A stretch of 64,000 nucleotides of DNA from Mycobacterium sp. E1214. GTDB lineage: Bacteria > Actinomycetota > Actinomycetes > Mycobacteriales > Mycobacteriaceae. The notes beneath the pieces are model-generated. The model saw nothing but the letters and a program-made list of their open reading frames with translations, had not been told where the DNA came from and ran no database searches. Below, one piece after another: positions 1 through 7,211 of the stretch. Both the position numbers and the translations under genes were made by a program. Location: NCBI RefSeq assembly GCF_001666755.1, contig NZ_LZJC01000072.1, positions 54,078-118,077 on the forward strand, read 5' to 3'. Positions within the stretch are counted from its first letter, which is position 1, and each line of letters starts with the position of its first letter.

Positions 1-599
1 TGACCGCCGAGTACGCGATGCTGCCCTCGGCCACCCACACCCGCTCCGACCGCGAATCGGTCAAGGGCCGGCTCTCCGGGCGGACCCAGGAGATCAGCCG
101 CCTCATCGGCCGGTCGCTGCGCGCCTGCATCGACCTGCGGGCGCTCGGGGAGAACACCATCGCCGTCGACTGCGACGTCCTGCAGGCCGACGGCGGCACC
201 CGCACCGCGGCCATCACCGGCGCCTTCGTGGCGCTGGCCGACGCGGTGACGTACCTGTCGGCGGCCAACAAGCTGTCCGACCCCCGGCCGTTGTCGTGCG
301 CGATCGCGGCGGTCAGCGTCGGTGTGGTCGACGGCAGGGTCCGCGTCGACCTGCCGTACGAGGAGGACTCCCGCGCCGAGGTCGACATGAACGTCGTCGC
401 CACCGACACCGGAACGCTGGTGGAGGTGCAGGGCACCGGCGAGGGCGCCACGTTCCCGCGCTCGACGCTGGACAAGCTGCTCGACGTGGCGCTGGCGTCG
501 TGTGACACGTTATTCGCCGCCCAGCGCGAGGCCCTCGCGCAGCCGTACCCCGGTGAGCTGCCGGAGCGTGGCGCGCAGCCGAAGGCGTTCGGCAGCTGA
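1..599 (+). CDS. rph: Ribonuclease PH, C-terminal part (5' end outside window)
   Basis: Phosphorolytic 3'-to-5' exoribonuclease that trims tRNA 3' ends. The reading frame is open from base 3 and ends at TGA 597-599. The visible part begins in the conserved stretch [14 protein letters not shown] and continues through [20 protein letters not shown] and [17 protein letters not shown], all characteristic of RNase PH. It ends in a short, family-typical variable tail. The stop overlaps the start of rdgB, the same order as M. tuberculosis Rv1340-Rv1341. Only the N-terminal portion is missing, because of the window edge. Confidence 0.95.
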   Translation, partial: TAEYAMLPSATHTRSDRESVKGRLSGRTQEISRLIGRSLRACIDLRALGENTIAVDCDVLQADGGTRTAAITGAFVALADAVTYLSAANKLSDPRPLSCAIAAVSVGVVDGRVRVDLPYEEDSRAEVDMNVVATDTGTLVEVQGTGEGATFPRSTLDKLLDVALASCDTLFAAQREALAQPYPGELPERGAQPKAFGS

Positions 600-1210
600 C
601 CCGGCTCCTCGTCGCCAGCCGCAACCCCAAGAAGCTGGCCGAGCTGCGCCGGGTGCTCGACGCCGCCGGGCTGACGGGCCTGACGCTGGTGTCGCTCGAC
701 GACGTGCCGCCGTTCGACGAGGCGCCCGAGACCGGGGCGACGTTCGAGGACAACGCGGTGGCCAAGGCGCGCGACGCCTTCGCCGCGACGGGGTTGCCCA
801 GTGTCGCCGACGATTCGGGGCTGGCGGTGGCGGCGCTGGGCGGGATGCCGGGCGTGCTGTCGGCGCGGTGGTCGGGCCGCCATGGCGACGACGCCGCCAA
901 CACCGAACTGCTGTTGGGGCAGCTGCGCGACGTGCCCGACGAGCGGCGCGGCGCGGCCTTCGTGTCCGCCTGCGCGCTGGTGTCCGAGCGCGGCGAGGTG
1001 GTGGTGCGCGGCGAGTGGACGGGCAGCGTCGCGCGAGCGCCGCGCGGCGACGGCGGGTTCGGCTACGACCCCGTCTTCCTTCCCGACGCTGCGGGGGGCC
1101 GCACCGCCGCCGAGCTCAGCCCGGCCGAGAAGGACGCCGCGTCGCACCGCGGCCGGGCGCTGGCGCTGCTGCTGCCGGCGCTGCGGGACCTGGCCGGCGC
1201 GCGCCCCTAG
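596..1210 (+). CDS. rdgB: RdgB/HAM1-type XTP/dITP diphosphatase, apparent CTG start
   Basis: House-cleaning nucleotide pyrophosphatase that removes ITP, dITP and XTP. Family motifs are visible: [14 protein letters not shown] at the N-terminus, [30 protein letters not shown] and the SHRGRAL end. The first conserved residues must be translated from just after rph. After an in-frame TGA at 554-556 there is no ATG, GTG or TTG before the conserved region, so CTG at 596 is the best start. It overlaps the rph stop as CTGA and gives 204 residues, the usual family length. The next ATG/GTG-type start lies at or after 653 and would delete the substrate-binding N-terminus. Confidence 0.9.
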   Translation: MTRLLVASRNPKKLAELRRVLDAAGLTGLTLVSLDDVPPFDEAPETGATFEDNAVAKARDAFAATGLPSVADDSGLAVAALGGMPGVLSARWSGRHGDDAANTELLLGQLRDVPDERRGAAFVSACALVSERGEVVVRGEWTGSVARAPRGDGGFGYDPVFLPDAAGGRTAAELSPAEKDAASHRGRALALLLPALRDLAGARP

Positions 1211-1557
1211 AGCGCGAAGCGGGCCTTCACGTCGCGGGTCTGGAAGTGCTCGACGACGATGCCCACCAACGGAATCGTCCCCGCCAGCAGCACACCGACC
1301 GTCTTGAGCAACGGCCAGCGCACCTTGATCGCCAGGTTGAACGCGGTCAGCACGTAGACGAAGTACACCCAGCCGTGCACCACCTCGATCCACCGGATCT
1401 CGTGGTGGAACGCCAGGTGCGAGACGATCTCGTAGCACAGCGCGATCAACCACAGCCCCGTCGTCCACGCCATGACCCGGTAGCCCAATAGGGCGGTGCG
1501 GATCTTCTCGACGGGGAAGGCGGACGCGGGCGCGCCGGGAGTCTGCGGTGTGGTCAT
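1207..1557 (-). CDS. DUF3817 small membrane protein (Rv1342c-like)
   Basis: A 116-residue protein starting MTTPQTPG with three or four hydrophobic segments (around ALLGYRVMAWTTGLWLIALC, WIEVVHGWVYFVYVLTAF and TVGVLLAGTIPLVGIVVEH). This is the DUF3817 pattern, also seen in the N-terminal region of some integral membrane transport proteins. The start ATG at 1557 overlaps the lprD stop as ATGA, so the two are co-translated. The stop codon overlaps that of convergent rdgB. Function is unknown. M. tuberculosis has the same pair as Rv1342c-Rv1343c. Confidence 0.85.
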   Translation of the reverse strand: MTTPQTPGAPASAFPVEKIRTALLGYRVMAWTTGLWLIALCYEIVSHLAFHHEIRWIEVVHGWVYFVYVLTAFNLAIKVRWPLLKTVGVLLAGTIPLVGIVVEHFQTRDVKARFAL

Positions 1558-1940
1558 GCGGTGGTCCTGTTCTGTTTTTCGGCGTCTTGTCGGGCGAGCT
1601 CGGCGAGGTAGGCGTTGTAGTCCCGCAGGGCGGGATCGTCGGACGGCGGCGGCGCCGGGGTAGGCCGCTCGGGCAGCAGCCCCGCGGGTAGTTCCGTGAC
1701 GGCCTGTTGGGGCTCCGGCGGCGCCTCTTCGTAGCGCACGAATTTGCGGTAGGCGTAGACGCAGAACCCCGCGAAGAGCGGCCACTGCAACGCGTACCCG
1801 AGGTTCTGGAAGCTGCCTGATGTGGACTGGAATCTGGTCCACTGCCACCAGCCCAGCGCCAGGCACCCGCAGGCCGCGACGACGACCAGAGCGATCAACG
1901 CGGGCCTGCGGCGATGCTTCTGCACGGCCGGGGTGGACAC
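1554..1940 (-). CDS. lprD: LprD-like membrane/lipoprotein (Rv1343c-like)
   Basis: A 128-residue protein starting at GTG 1940. It has one N-terminal hydrophobic helix with a lipobox-like VVVAAC, then WWQWTRFQSTSGSFQNLGYALQWPLFA and a second hydrophobic stretch ending YAYRKFVRYEE. The proline-rich C-terminus probably lies in the cytoplasm. The WQW...FQNLGYALQWPLF region is the hallmark of mycobacterial LprD. It is first in a two-gene operon with the DUF3817 gene (4-bp overlap). Whether the cysteine is really lipidated cannot be told from sequence, because the segment could also be a plain transmembrane helix. Confidence 0.8.
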   Translation of the reverse strand: MSTPAVQKHRRRPALIALVVVAACGCLALGWWQWTRFQSTSGSFQNLGYALQWPLFAGFCVYAYRKFVRYEEAPPEPQQAVTELPAGLLPERPTPAPPPSDDPALRDYNAYLAELARQDAEKQNRTTA

Positions 1941-1999
1941 CCCTCGACGGTACCGTTCAGGGCGCCGCCGGCGAACCGAGCGGTACGATCGCTAGGCCC

Positions 2000-2083
2000 G
2001 CGGGCGTGGCGAAATTGGCATACGCGCCGGCTTTAGGTGCCGGTGCTCGCAAGAGCGTGAGGGTTCGAGTCCCTCCGCCCGCA
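2000..2083 (+). tRNA. tRNA-Leu (anticodon UAG), element attachment target
   Basis: The acceptor stem GCGGGCG pairs with CGCCCGC, followed by discriminator A at 2083. CCA is not encoded. The anticodon stem CCGGC/GCCGG encloses loop TTTAGGT, giving anticodon TAG (reads CUA/CUN, leucine). A long variable arm (TGCTCGCAAGAGCG) is expected for a class II tRNA. The T-arm contains GGGTTCGAGTCCC. The 3' half from 2060 is duplicated at 17910-17935, so this is the intact copy kept after element integration. Confidence 0.96.
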
Positions 2084-2085
2084 CT
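2060..2085 (+). repeat. attL core (26 bp, inside tRNA-Leu 3' end)
   Basis: Identical to 17910-17935, beginning AGGGTTCGAGTCCC and ending CCGCCCGCACT. The bases on either side differ (G2059 versus T17909, G2086 versus C17936), so the identity is exactly 26 bp. Confidence 0.93.
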
Positions 2086-2136
2086 GGTGCTGTAGGACCG
2101 TTTGCGCTGGTAGATAGCGGTTTTCATGTTTGATGA

Positions 2137-3288
2137 TTAGCCCTGTGGCCGGTCCGTGGCCGGTTTTTGGCCGAAACTTGCGAGTAACTTAGGTGAGTCA
2201 CAGTTATTTTTTGAGCAGTACCGGGCGTGCAGGCTGACCGCGACAGCGTCGAGGTCGTCGTCGAACAAGTCGGCGTAGGTGTCGAGCGTGATCTTCGCCG
2301 ACTTGTGGCCCAGCATTCGCTGCAGGGCAAGCACATTCACCCCGGCTGAGACCGCCAGCGACGCGCAGGTGTGCCGCAGATCGTGCGGAGTGATGGCTTG
2401 GACCTTGGCGCGCTTGACGGCCGCCTGAAACCATCCGGTCGCCGACTTCGGCCGCTGCAGATAGCCTCCATCGCGGCCCGGGAACACAAGGTCGCCTGGA
2501 GCCTTGCCGCTGCATTGCCGCGACAGCTCGTCAAGCACGAACCCGGGCACCGGCACCGACCGGGCTTGCCGCCCCTTCGTCGGGCCCACAGCGTGCCACA
2601 CGCCTAGCTGGACGGCGTTCGCTGAGACCGTGAGCCGACGCCGCAGGAACTCCACGTCAGCGACGCGTAAACCGATCGCCTCGCCCCACCGCAGCCCGCA
2701 GTAGGCCAGCACCATTACCAGCGCCCGGTGCTCGCCGGACTCGTCGGCGAGCCGCTGCACGTCGTCGGCCGACAGGTAAACGTGCCGGCGGGCGGTCTTG
2801 CGGGGCAGGTTCTCGATCCCCTTGCACGGGTTGGCCGCCAGCCGCTTACCTTTCACCGCGTCGGCGAGGATGCCCGACAGGACGCCCTGGGCGCGCAGCA
2901 CCGTTGTTGCGCCGCTACCGTCGCGGCTCATCGCGGCGACCCACGCCTCCACGCCGAGCAGATCGACGTCGGCGACGCTCACCCGACCCCACCGCGGCTC
3001 GACGTGGACACGCCACGCCGATTCCAGCGTCCGGTAATGAGACGGCGCCGTGGACTCCTTCTTGCGCGCCAGCCAGTCGGCGGACAGCTCGCCGACTGGG
3101 ATCCGGCCCAGCGACGGCTTGACGTACTGGCCGGTCAGCTTGTCGACCTCGACGCTGTTGGCCCACTGCTCGGCGTCGCGCTTCGTCTTGAAACCACGCT
3201 TCTGCGTTTCGCCGCGACCCGGTGTGCTGTAGCGGACACGGTAAAGCGTTGCCCCGCTGGCAGTTTGGTACTTGCTAATGGTCGCCAT
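2137..3288 (-). CDS. int: Tyrosine site-specific recombinase (integrase)
   Basis: Catalyses integration and excision of the element at tRNA-Leu. The protein is 383 residues from ATG 3288 (MATISKYQTASGATLYRVRY). An N-terminal arm-binding AP2-like domain is followed by a SAM-like core-binding domain, then the catalytic domain. The catalytic set is visible in the C-terminal half: Arg in GLRWGEAIGL, Lys in PTKGRQAR, HDLRHT, LGHKS and the nucleophile Tyr in LDTYADLF. A longer open frame upstream overlaps the regulator gene and lacks similarity, so the 3288 start is preferred. The start lies 14 bp inside the end of the upstream regulator gene, suggesting co-translation. The C-terminal codons contain the arm repeats. 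Confidence 0.95.
   Translation of the reverse strand: MATISKYQTASGATLYRVRYSTPGRGETQKRGFKTKRDAEQWANSVEVDKLTGQYVKPSLGRIPVGELSADWLARKKESTAPSHYRTLESAWRVHVEPRWGRVSVADVDLLGVEAWVAAMSRDGSGATTVLRAQGVLSGILADAVKGKRLAANPCKGIENLPRKTARRHVYLSADDVQRLADESGEHRALVMVLAYCGLRWGEAIGLRVADVEFLRRRLTVSANAVQLGVWHAVGPTKGRQARSVPVPGFVLDELSRQCSGKAPGDLVFPGRDGGYLQRPKSATGWFQAAVKRAKVQAITPHDLRHTCASLAVSAGVNVLALQRMLGHKSAKITLDTYADLFDDDLDAVAVSLHARYCSKNNCDSPKLLASFGQKPATDRPQG
2146..2210 (+). repeat. Left-arm repeat block: three 11-bp TGGCCG repeats plus downstream match
   Basis: TGGCCG occurs at 2146, 2157 and 2168, spaced exactly 11 bp (one helical turn). It is followed by TAACTTAGGTGAGTCAC...GTTAT at 2185-2206. The same arrangement, with the same spacing of the hexamers, recurs in the right arm at 17799-17866. 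Here it lies inside the last codons of the integrase gene. Candidate arm-type integrase/excisionase binding sites. Confidence 0.7.
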
Positions 3289-3979
3289 CAGCCAACGCCC
3301 TTTCGAGTTCCACGCGAAGCTCTCGCGAGACCCGCCCCTTCTTCTGCCTATTGGCGTCTGATCCGGCCCGGCGATCGCGTTCTTCGCTGAAGGTGCTGCG
3401 CCATAAAGCGAACGAATGCGCTGCAAGCTCCTTGTCGCTCATCTTGAGCTGTTTGGCCAGCCTGTACTCGGTCAGCCCCGAACGCTGCAGGACATCGGCA
3501 ACGCCCGCCGCGAACGGCTCCACGTACTCCGTCAACTTGGCCAATCCCTTTGCCGTGGCGCGTATCTCGTCAGGACGAAGCGGCCCGGGGCTGCGCAGAC
3601 GCGTAAAGCCGTACTTTTTCCGCTGACCGGGCTCCGTGAAGTTCTTGCCGCGGCAGACATCGGCCAGGTGATCGCCTGGTACGTCCAAGGTGTCCGTGAG
3701 TTGCACTAGGCCGTTACCGGCCAACAAATCGGCCAGCGTGAAACCGCCAGCGTCGGCTTCGCCCGAATCTGCGGCCGCGAGGTTCAATGCGAGGAGTACA
3801 ACGAGCACTGTGGCGAAGGTGGGCGCGTAGCGGCCCGCTTCGAAGTCGCCCACCTTGCTTGCGGTCCACCGCAGCCCGAGACCCTTGGTATATCGCGCCA
3901 AATCGTCTTGGGTGATGCCGAGCTGGGTGCGGATACGGCGGCAGCTCGCGCCGACTACCCACCCCAACGACTCGCTCAC
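3275..3979 (-). CDS. XRE-type helix-turn-helix regulator of the element
   Basis: About 234 residues if started at GTG 3979 (VSESLGWVVGASCRRIR). GTG 3988 is an alternative. The N-terminal stretch CRRIRTQLGITQDDLARYTKGLG...VGDFEAGRYAP matches a Cro/CI-type HTH, with the recognition-helix region around SKVGDFEAG. A middle segment (FTLADLLAG...VDVCRGKNFTEPGQ-like) and a C-terminal helical part are of unknown function. It is transcribed divergently from the excisionase-like gene across 116 bp and overlaps int, so it probably acts as the element's repressor or switch protein. The role is inferred from position and fold. Confidence 0.75.
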   Translation of the reverse strand: MSESLGWVVGASCRRIRTQLGITQDDLARYTKGLGLRWTASKVGDFEAGRYAPTFATVLVVLLALNLAAADSGEADAGGFTLADLLAGNGLVQLTDTLDVPGDHLADVCRGKNFTEPGQRKKYGFTRLRSPGPLRPDEIRATAKGLAKLTEYVEPFAAGVADVLQRSGLTEYRLAKQLKMSDKELAAHSFALWRSTFSEERDRRAGSDANRQKKGRVSRELRVELERALADGDH

Positions 3980-4095
3980 AACACGCACCGTAACGCGAAA
4001 CCGCGATGCTTGACAAGGAATCACGCGGATGCAATTCTCGGAGCCACATATCACGCGTAATCGCATGACATGAGAGTAGAGAAGGGAACCGCGAA
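3980..4095. promoter_or_regulatory. Divergent control region between regulator and excisionase-like gene
   Basis: On the plus strand, TTGACA at 4010-4015 is followed 17 bp later by AATTCT (4033-4038), a plausible -35/-10 pair for the rightward operon. The same -35 region read on the other strand gives TTGTCA for the leftward regulator. AT-rich partial repeats (AATCACGCGGATG, TATCACGCGTAATCG) could be repressor sites. The RBS GAAGGGA precedes the GTG at 4096. The promoter call is by eye only. Confidence 0.45.
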
Positions 4096-4371
4096 GTGAG
4101 CACTCCAGACTCTTCGACCATCGAGGCGGCCGCCAGATCAGCGGCACCCCTGTCCTGCATAGATACCGAGTTGCCGGCGGTGGCCACCCCGGAACAGACG
4201 GCGAAATTCATCCAGACCAGCGAGGGCAGCCTCGCGCAGGACCGCTACCGCGGCACGGGCATCCCCTTCGTCAAGATCGGCGGCCGCGTCCGCTACCTAC
4301 GGCAGGACATCCTCGACTACCTCGCCGCCAACCGGATGCAGCGCACTGACGACCCTAGGGGCGCGGCATAG
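4096..4371 (+). CDS. Excisionase-like helix-turn-helix protein
   Basis: A 91-residue protein from GTG 4096 with a good RBS. The conserved part ATPEQTAKFIQTSEGSLAQDRYRGTGIPFVKIGGRVRYLRQDILDYLAANR is the winged-helix HTH_17/MerR-like fold typical of phage excisionases and small DNA-binding directors. It is the first gene of the rightward operon, divergent from the XRE regulator, the usual position of an excisionase/recombination directionality factor in mycobacterial prophages. The following gene begins immediately after its stop. Confidence 0.8.
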   Translation: MSTPDSSTIEAAARSAAPLSCIDTELPAVATPEQTAKFIQTSEGSLAQDRYRGTGIPFVKIGGRVRYLRQDILDYLAANRMQRTDDPRGAA

Positions 4372-4764
4372 GTGCTTCAACGAAGAAGCCCGGGCTCAGA
4401 GGCCCGGGCACCCTCGACGACGCCAATCGCTGCCGCAGAGTCTACCGCCGGATCATCCAGGCAAGCGGCGTGGTGGCCCTGCCACGAGTTTCTCGAAGCT
4501 GTTCTTGCGCAGGCAAATGTCGGACCGCTACCGCACGCGGGAACACCAGCATGGTGTGCTCTGGGCGCAGAAGATCCGCGAAAGCTTCTGGCCCTCGCGG
4601 TCGCCGGGGAGCACCACGTTCTGAGGGTCGAAACCGCACAAACCGCGTGCGCCGACGCCAGTCGGGCGATATCCGCGACCGCTGACTGGGCCGCCGTCAG
4701 CCGTGAAATCCGCACCCGCACAGAGTTTTCACGGCAGAAGCCCTGGATGAGGCGATCGCGATGA
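4372..4764 (+). CDS. DUF2742-family prophage protein
   Basis: A 130-residue protein whose GTG abuts the excisionase stop and whose TGA overlaps the next ATG (ATGA), so it is embedded in a tightly coupled operon. The core SSRQAAWWPCHEFLEAVLAQ...PAWCALGAEDPRKLLALAVAGEHHVLRVETAQTA...DASRAISATADWAAVSREI matches DUF2742, found in mycobacterial prophages such as the phiRv elements. Function unknown. An opposite-strand open frame (4377-5081) covers the same bases but lacks similarity and operon logic. Confidence 0.75.
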   Translation: MLQRRSPGSEARAPSTTPIAAAESTAGSSRQAAWWPCHEFLEAVLAQANVGPLPHAGTPAWCALGAEDPRKLLALAVAGEHHVLRVETAQTACADASRAISATADWAAVSREIRTRTEFSRQKPWMRRSR

Positions 4765-6038
4765 CGTACCTCGAAACGAACCTGTACGGCCTCGAGGCAC
4801 CGCCGCCGGATGAACCATCCAGCGACGACCGCCAGCGCAACGGCGCACAAGCGCAGGAGGCGCCCACCACGTGGGAAGCGATCGACCTCGGACCCTACCT
4901 CCGCGGCGAAGTCGATAGACCCCAGCCGAGCATGGGAATCGCCCGCTCCGATGGCACACGGGTCATCTACCCCGGACTCGAACATGTCGTCCTCGGCGAA
5001 ACAGAGTCGGGCAAAACGTGGTTCGCGGACGCCTGCGTCGCCGCCGAGCTCAGGCAAGGTCGCTACGTCCTGTACGTGCACTACGAGGAGTCCGATCCGA
5101 CCAGCACGGTAGAACGGCTACTGCTCCTCGGCGCCGACCCCGTCGTCATTGCCGCGCGGCTGCGGTTCGTCGCACCTTCACGGCCCCTGCATAAGGGCTG
5201 GCTCGAGCCGCTTCTGGACCCGGCCCCCTCCCTGGCCGTCCACGACGGCGTCAACGAGGCCATGGCGCTGCACGGCGCGGACATCATGGCCGCCGAGGGT
5301 GCCTCGCTGTTTCGCCGGCGCCTGATCATGCCCTGCTTGCGGGCTGGTGCGGCGACGCTGGCCTGTGACCACCTGCCCAAGTCAGCGCGGGAAAGCGGGC
5401 GCCGCGACGCGGCTTACGGCTCGGTCCACAAGGGCAATGCGATCAACGGCGCGCGGATTCTGCTGGAGAACGTGGAGCCATTCGGCCGCGGCCTCCGCGG
5501 CCGCTCCCACGTGTTCATCACCAAGGACCGCCCGGGCAGCTTGCGCGCGCTGGGACGGCCGACGAAAACCCCCGGCACCACGTTCGTGGGCTCGCTGGTG
5601 GTCGATGACTCCCAGACATTCGGTCCCGACTTCGTGATGCGGTTCTACGCGCCAAGAGACGACGAATCACAGCCCGTAGAAGACGATCCGGGTGGCGAGC
5701 TGGCCAACGCCGTGCACGACGTCATCTGCGCCCTACCCGATCACGAAGTCGGGTCGATGCGGCTGCTCCTCGCCGAACTCCGCAAAGCAGGCCACGGCTT
5801 CAGGCACGCCGCTGTCCGGGAAGCCGTCGACGACCTGATCGTGGCGGGTCTCGTCACCGAGATTCAGGGCCCCCGAAACGGGAAACGGTACCGAGCTGCT
5901 CCGACCGTTTCCGCGACCGTTTCCCCGAGCGTTTCCCTCTTAGGGAGGGAAACGCGGGAAACGGTCGCACACGGACCGCTGCCCACCGTTTCGGAAACGG
6001 TGGGAAACACTCGGAAACAGTCGGAGGGCAAGCAATGA
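4761..6038 (+). CDS. AAA/RecA-fold phage DNA ATPase (RepA-like helicase/primase accessory)
   Basis: A 425-residue protein. The Walker A motif GETESGKTW is near residue 80, followed by VLYVHYEESD, an acidic strand typical of the AAA_25/RepA-like family, and later ATLACDHLPKS and GSVHKGNAINGARILLENV. The C-terminal third has a winged-helix-like region (HDVICALPDHEVGSMRLLLAELRKAG...AVREAVDDLIVAGLVTE) and a low-complexity tail encoded by a GTTTCC/GGAAAC repeat cluster. In related actinobacterial prophages such proteins act in replication initiation. Start ATG overlaps the DUF2742 stop and its own stop overlaps the next ATG. Probably the element's replication protein. Confidence 0.8.
   Translation: MTYLETNLYGLEAPPPDEPSSDDRQRNGAQAQEAPTTWEAIDLGPYLRGEVDRPQPSMGIARSDGTRVIYPGLEHVVLGETESGKTWFADACVAAELRQGRYVLYVHYEESDPTSTVERLLLLGADPVVIAARLRFVAPSRPLHKGWLEPLLDPAPSLAVHDGVNEAMALHGADIMAAEGASLFRRRLIMPCLRAGAATLACDHLPKSARESGRRDAAYGSVHKGNAINGARILLENVEPFGRGLRGRSHVFITKDRPGSLRALGRPTKTPGTTFVGSLVVDDSQTFGPDFVMRFYAPRDDESQPVEDDPGGELANAVHDVICALPDHEVGSMRLLLAELRKAGHGFRHAAVREAVDDLIVAGLVTEIQGPRNGKRYRAAPTVSATVSPSVSLLGRETRETVAHGPLPTVSETVGNTRKQSEGKQ
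5881..6020. repeat. GGAAAC/GTTTCC iteron-like cluster, candidate replication origin
   Basis: About ten copies of GTTTCC or its complement lie in 140 bp at the 3' end of the ATPase gene. GGAAACGGT occurs at 5881 and 5957, ACCGTTTCC at 5904 and 5916, GCGTTTCC at 5929, GGAAACG at 5948, and more copies at 6003 and 6013. The centre is a perfect inverted repeat with 11-bp arms (5982-5992 and 5994-6004) around one G. An initiator-type gene carrying clustered repeats is the usual look of an iteron origin. Function is inferred. Confidence 0.6.
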
Positions 6039-6268
6039 AAGGTCGACCTATCCGGGCCGCATACACCGATACCGGTGCTCTGGACATCAGCTGCGCGCAC
6101 TGCGGCGCTGAGCCTGGCCAGTGGTGCATGACCGATGACGGTGCTGCGCGCCGCGTCCCCTGCGTCGATCGCGCAACTGCTGGCGTCGGCACTGGAGACG
6201 GCAAGGTATACGCCCGCGATTTCTCCGAACCATGCCACCCCGCACCCGACACTGAGGAGACACAGTGA
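6035..6268 (+). CDS. Phage-type zinc-finger DNA-binding protein
   Basis: A 77-residue protein, ATG overlapping the ATPase stop (ATGA). The core CAHCGAEPGQWCMTDDGAARRVPCVDRA resembles the phage/actinobacterial zinc finger (CxxCGAxPGxxCxTxxGxxxxxxHxxR). Two CxxC-type pairs are present, but a Cys replaces the usual metal-binding His. Probably a small DNA-binding accessory of the replication module. Its stop overlaps the next start as GTGA. Confidence 0.65.
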   Translation: MKGRPIRAAYTDTGALDISCAHCGAEPGQWCMTDDGAARRVPCVDRATAGVGTGDGKVYARDFSEPCHPAPDTEETQ

Positions 6269-6723
6269 CACAGCAAGGCGCCCTCGACGCCCTGAAATTC
6301 CTTGCGGCCGAAGGCCACGGGCAGTTGGGCGCCGTGCTCGGCCGCTTGCGCAGTGTTGCCGTCAAGCAAGGTTCCGAGGCGGAGTTGGAGACCGCCATCG
6401 ACCTGGTTCGGCAATTCCGCGGCCTGGCGGTTGAACTGGCCTCCCGCTTGTGCGCGGACGCTCACGATTTCAACCACTACTCCGATGGCCGCCAAATCCA
6501 AACGAGCGTCGAGATCGAACCGGGCTGCCGTTTGGATTACCGCTGGTTCCCGGACCCCGCTGATCCCGCCAACCAGCCGCGGACGCTGGTGGAGCGGCAT
6601 GTGTGCGCCAACGGTCGGCAGGTGTCCGTAGTGGTCAGTGCGCCGGGGATTCTGGATGTCGTCGGCGCGGACCGGCCACCGATGTTCATTGATGCTCCGG
6701 CTGAGGGTGACGCTGATGCGTGA
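6265..6723 (+). CDS. Hypothetical element protein
   Basis: A 152-residue protein from GTG 6265, coupled to the preceding gene by a 4-bp overlap and to the next by an 8-bp overlap. The N-terminal half is helical (ALDALKFLAAEGHGQLGAVLGRLRSVAVK, then ETAIDLVRQFRGLAVELASRL). The C-terminal half looks beta-rich (IQTSVEIEPGCRLDYRWFPDP, then QVSVVVSAPGILDVVG). No family is recognised. Codon use and tight operon packing support a real gene. Confidence 0.6.
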   Translation: MTQQGALDALKFLAAEGHGQLGAVLGRLRSVAVKQGSEAELETAIDLVRQFRGLAVELASRLCADAHDFNHYSDGRQIQTSVEIEPGCRLDYRWFPDPADPANQPRTLVERHVCANGRQVSVVVSAPGILDVVGADRPPMFIDAPAEGDADA

Positions 6724-7045
6724 CGAGGACGTCACTGCCGCCTTGGCGTGCGCGTCAAAGCTGCTCGACACTTGGCGGCTTCAAGGTATCCCGCTACCTG
6801 CATGGCTGGTTCGTCATCATGGCCGCATGCAGGCACTTTCCGCACGCGGAACGCGGAGTGGCACTGGCACAACATCATTGGGTCATGAGCCCGCGCTCAA
6901 CTCCCAGGACGTCGCGGTGATGCTGAACGTGTCGACGCGGTGGGTACGTAAGCACGCCGACGAGCTCGGTGGCGTGAAGACGGGTCGCGACTGGGTGTTT
7001 GATCGTCGCGCGGTGCTCGAGCATGACGAAGGACGTAGGTCGTGA
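6716..7045 (+). CDS. Small helix-turn-helix protein
   Basis: Taken from ATG 6716 (MRDEDVTAALACASKLLDTW), 109 residues. A longer open frame exists upstream but runs through the previous gene. The C-terminal part LNSQDVAVMLNVSTRWVRKHADELGGVKTGRDWVFDRRAVLEH is an excisionase/MerR-like winged helix of the HTH_17 type. This is the second such protein in the element, so it may be an additional director or regulator. Stop TGA overlaps the next ATG by one base. Confidence 0.65.
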   Translation: MRDEDVTAALACASKLLDTWRLQGIPLPAWLVRHHGRMQALSARGTRSGTGTTSLGHEPALNSQDVAVMLNVSTRWVRKHADELGGVKTGRDWVFDRRAVLEHDEGRRS

Positions 7046-7188
7046 TGATGGGAACGATGCCGGCGTTGGAGCTATTCGACGCCGCAGTGCGCGAGCGTGT
7101 CCGCTTGATGTCGGCCGAGGAGTTCCAGCTCTTCATCGTCGAGACTCGGCCACCTGACGAGCCACAGCTGCAAAGAACCGCCAAGTAA
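7045..7188 (+). CDS. Small hypothetical protein (47 aa)
   Basis: Reads MMGTMPALELFDAAVRERV, then RLMSAEEFQLFIVETRPPDE and a short tail. The ATG shares its A with the previous stop, fitting the coupled operon. Acidic and amphipathic, no recognised domain. It fills what would otherwise be a gap in a tightly packed operon. Confidence 0.45.
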   Translation: MMGTMPALELFDAAVRERVRLMSAEEFQLFIVETRPPDEPQLQRTAK

Positions 7189-7211
7189 GCACAACCCAAG
7201 GAGAACTCCCG

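Noticed and set aside
502..1491. 329-residue plus-strand open frame over rdgB
   Set aside because: Out of frame with rdgB and the convergent DUF3817 gene; extreme Arg content.
4377..4410. GCCCGGG...CCCGGGC inverted repeat after the excisionase gene
   Set aside because: Looks terminator-like but lies inside a coupled coding operon without a T-tract.
4377..5081. Minus-strand 234-residue frame opposite DUF2742 and ATPase
   Set aside because: DUF2742 and Walker A motifs are on the plus strand with overlapping starts/stops.
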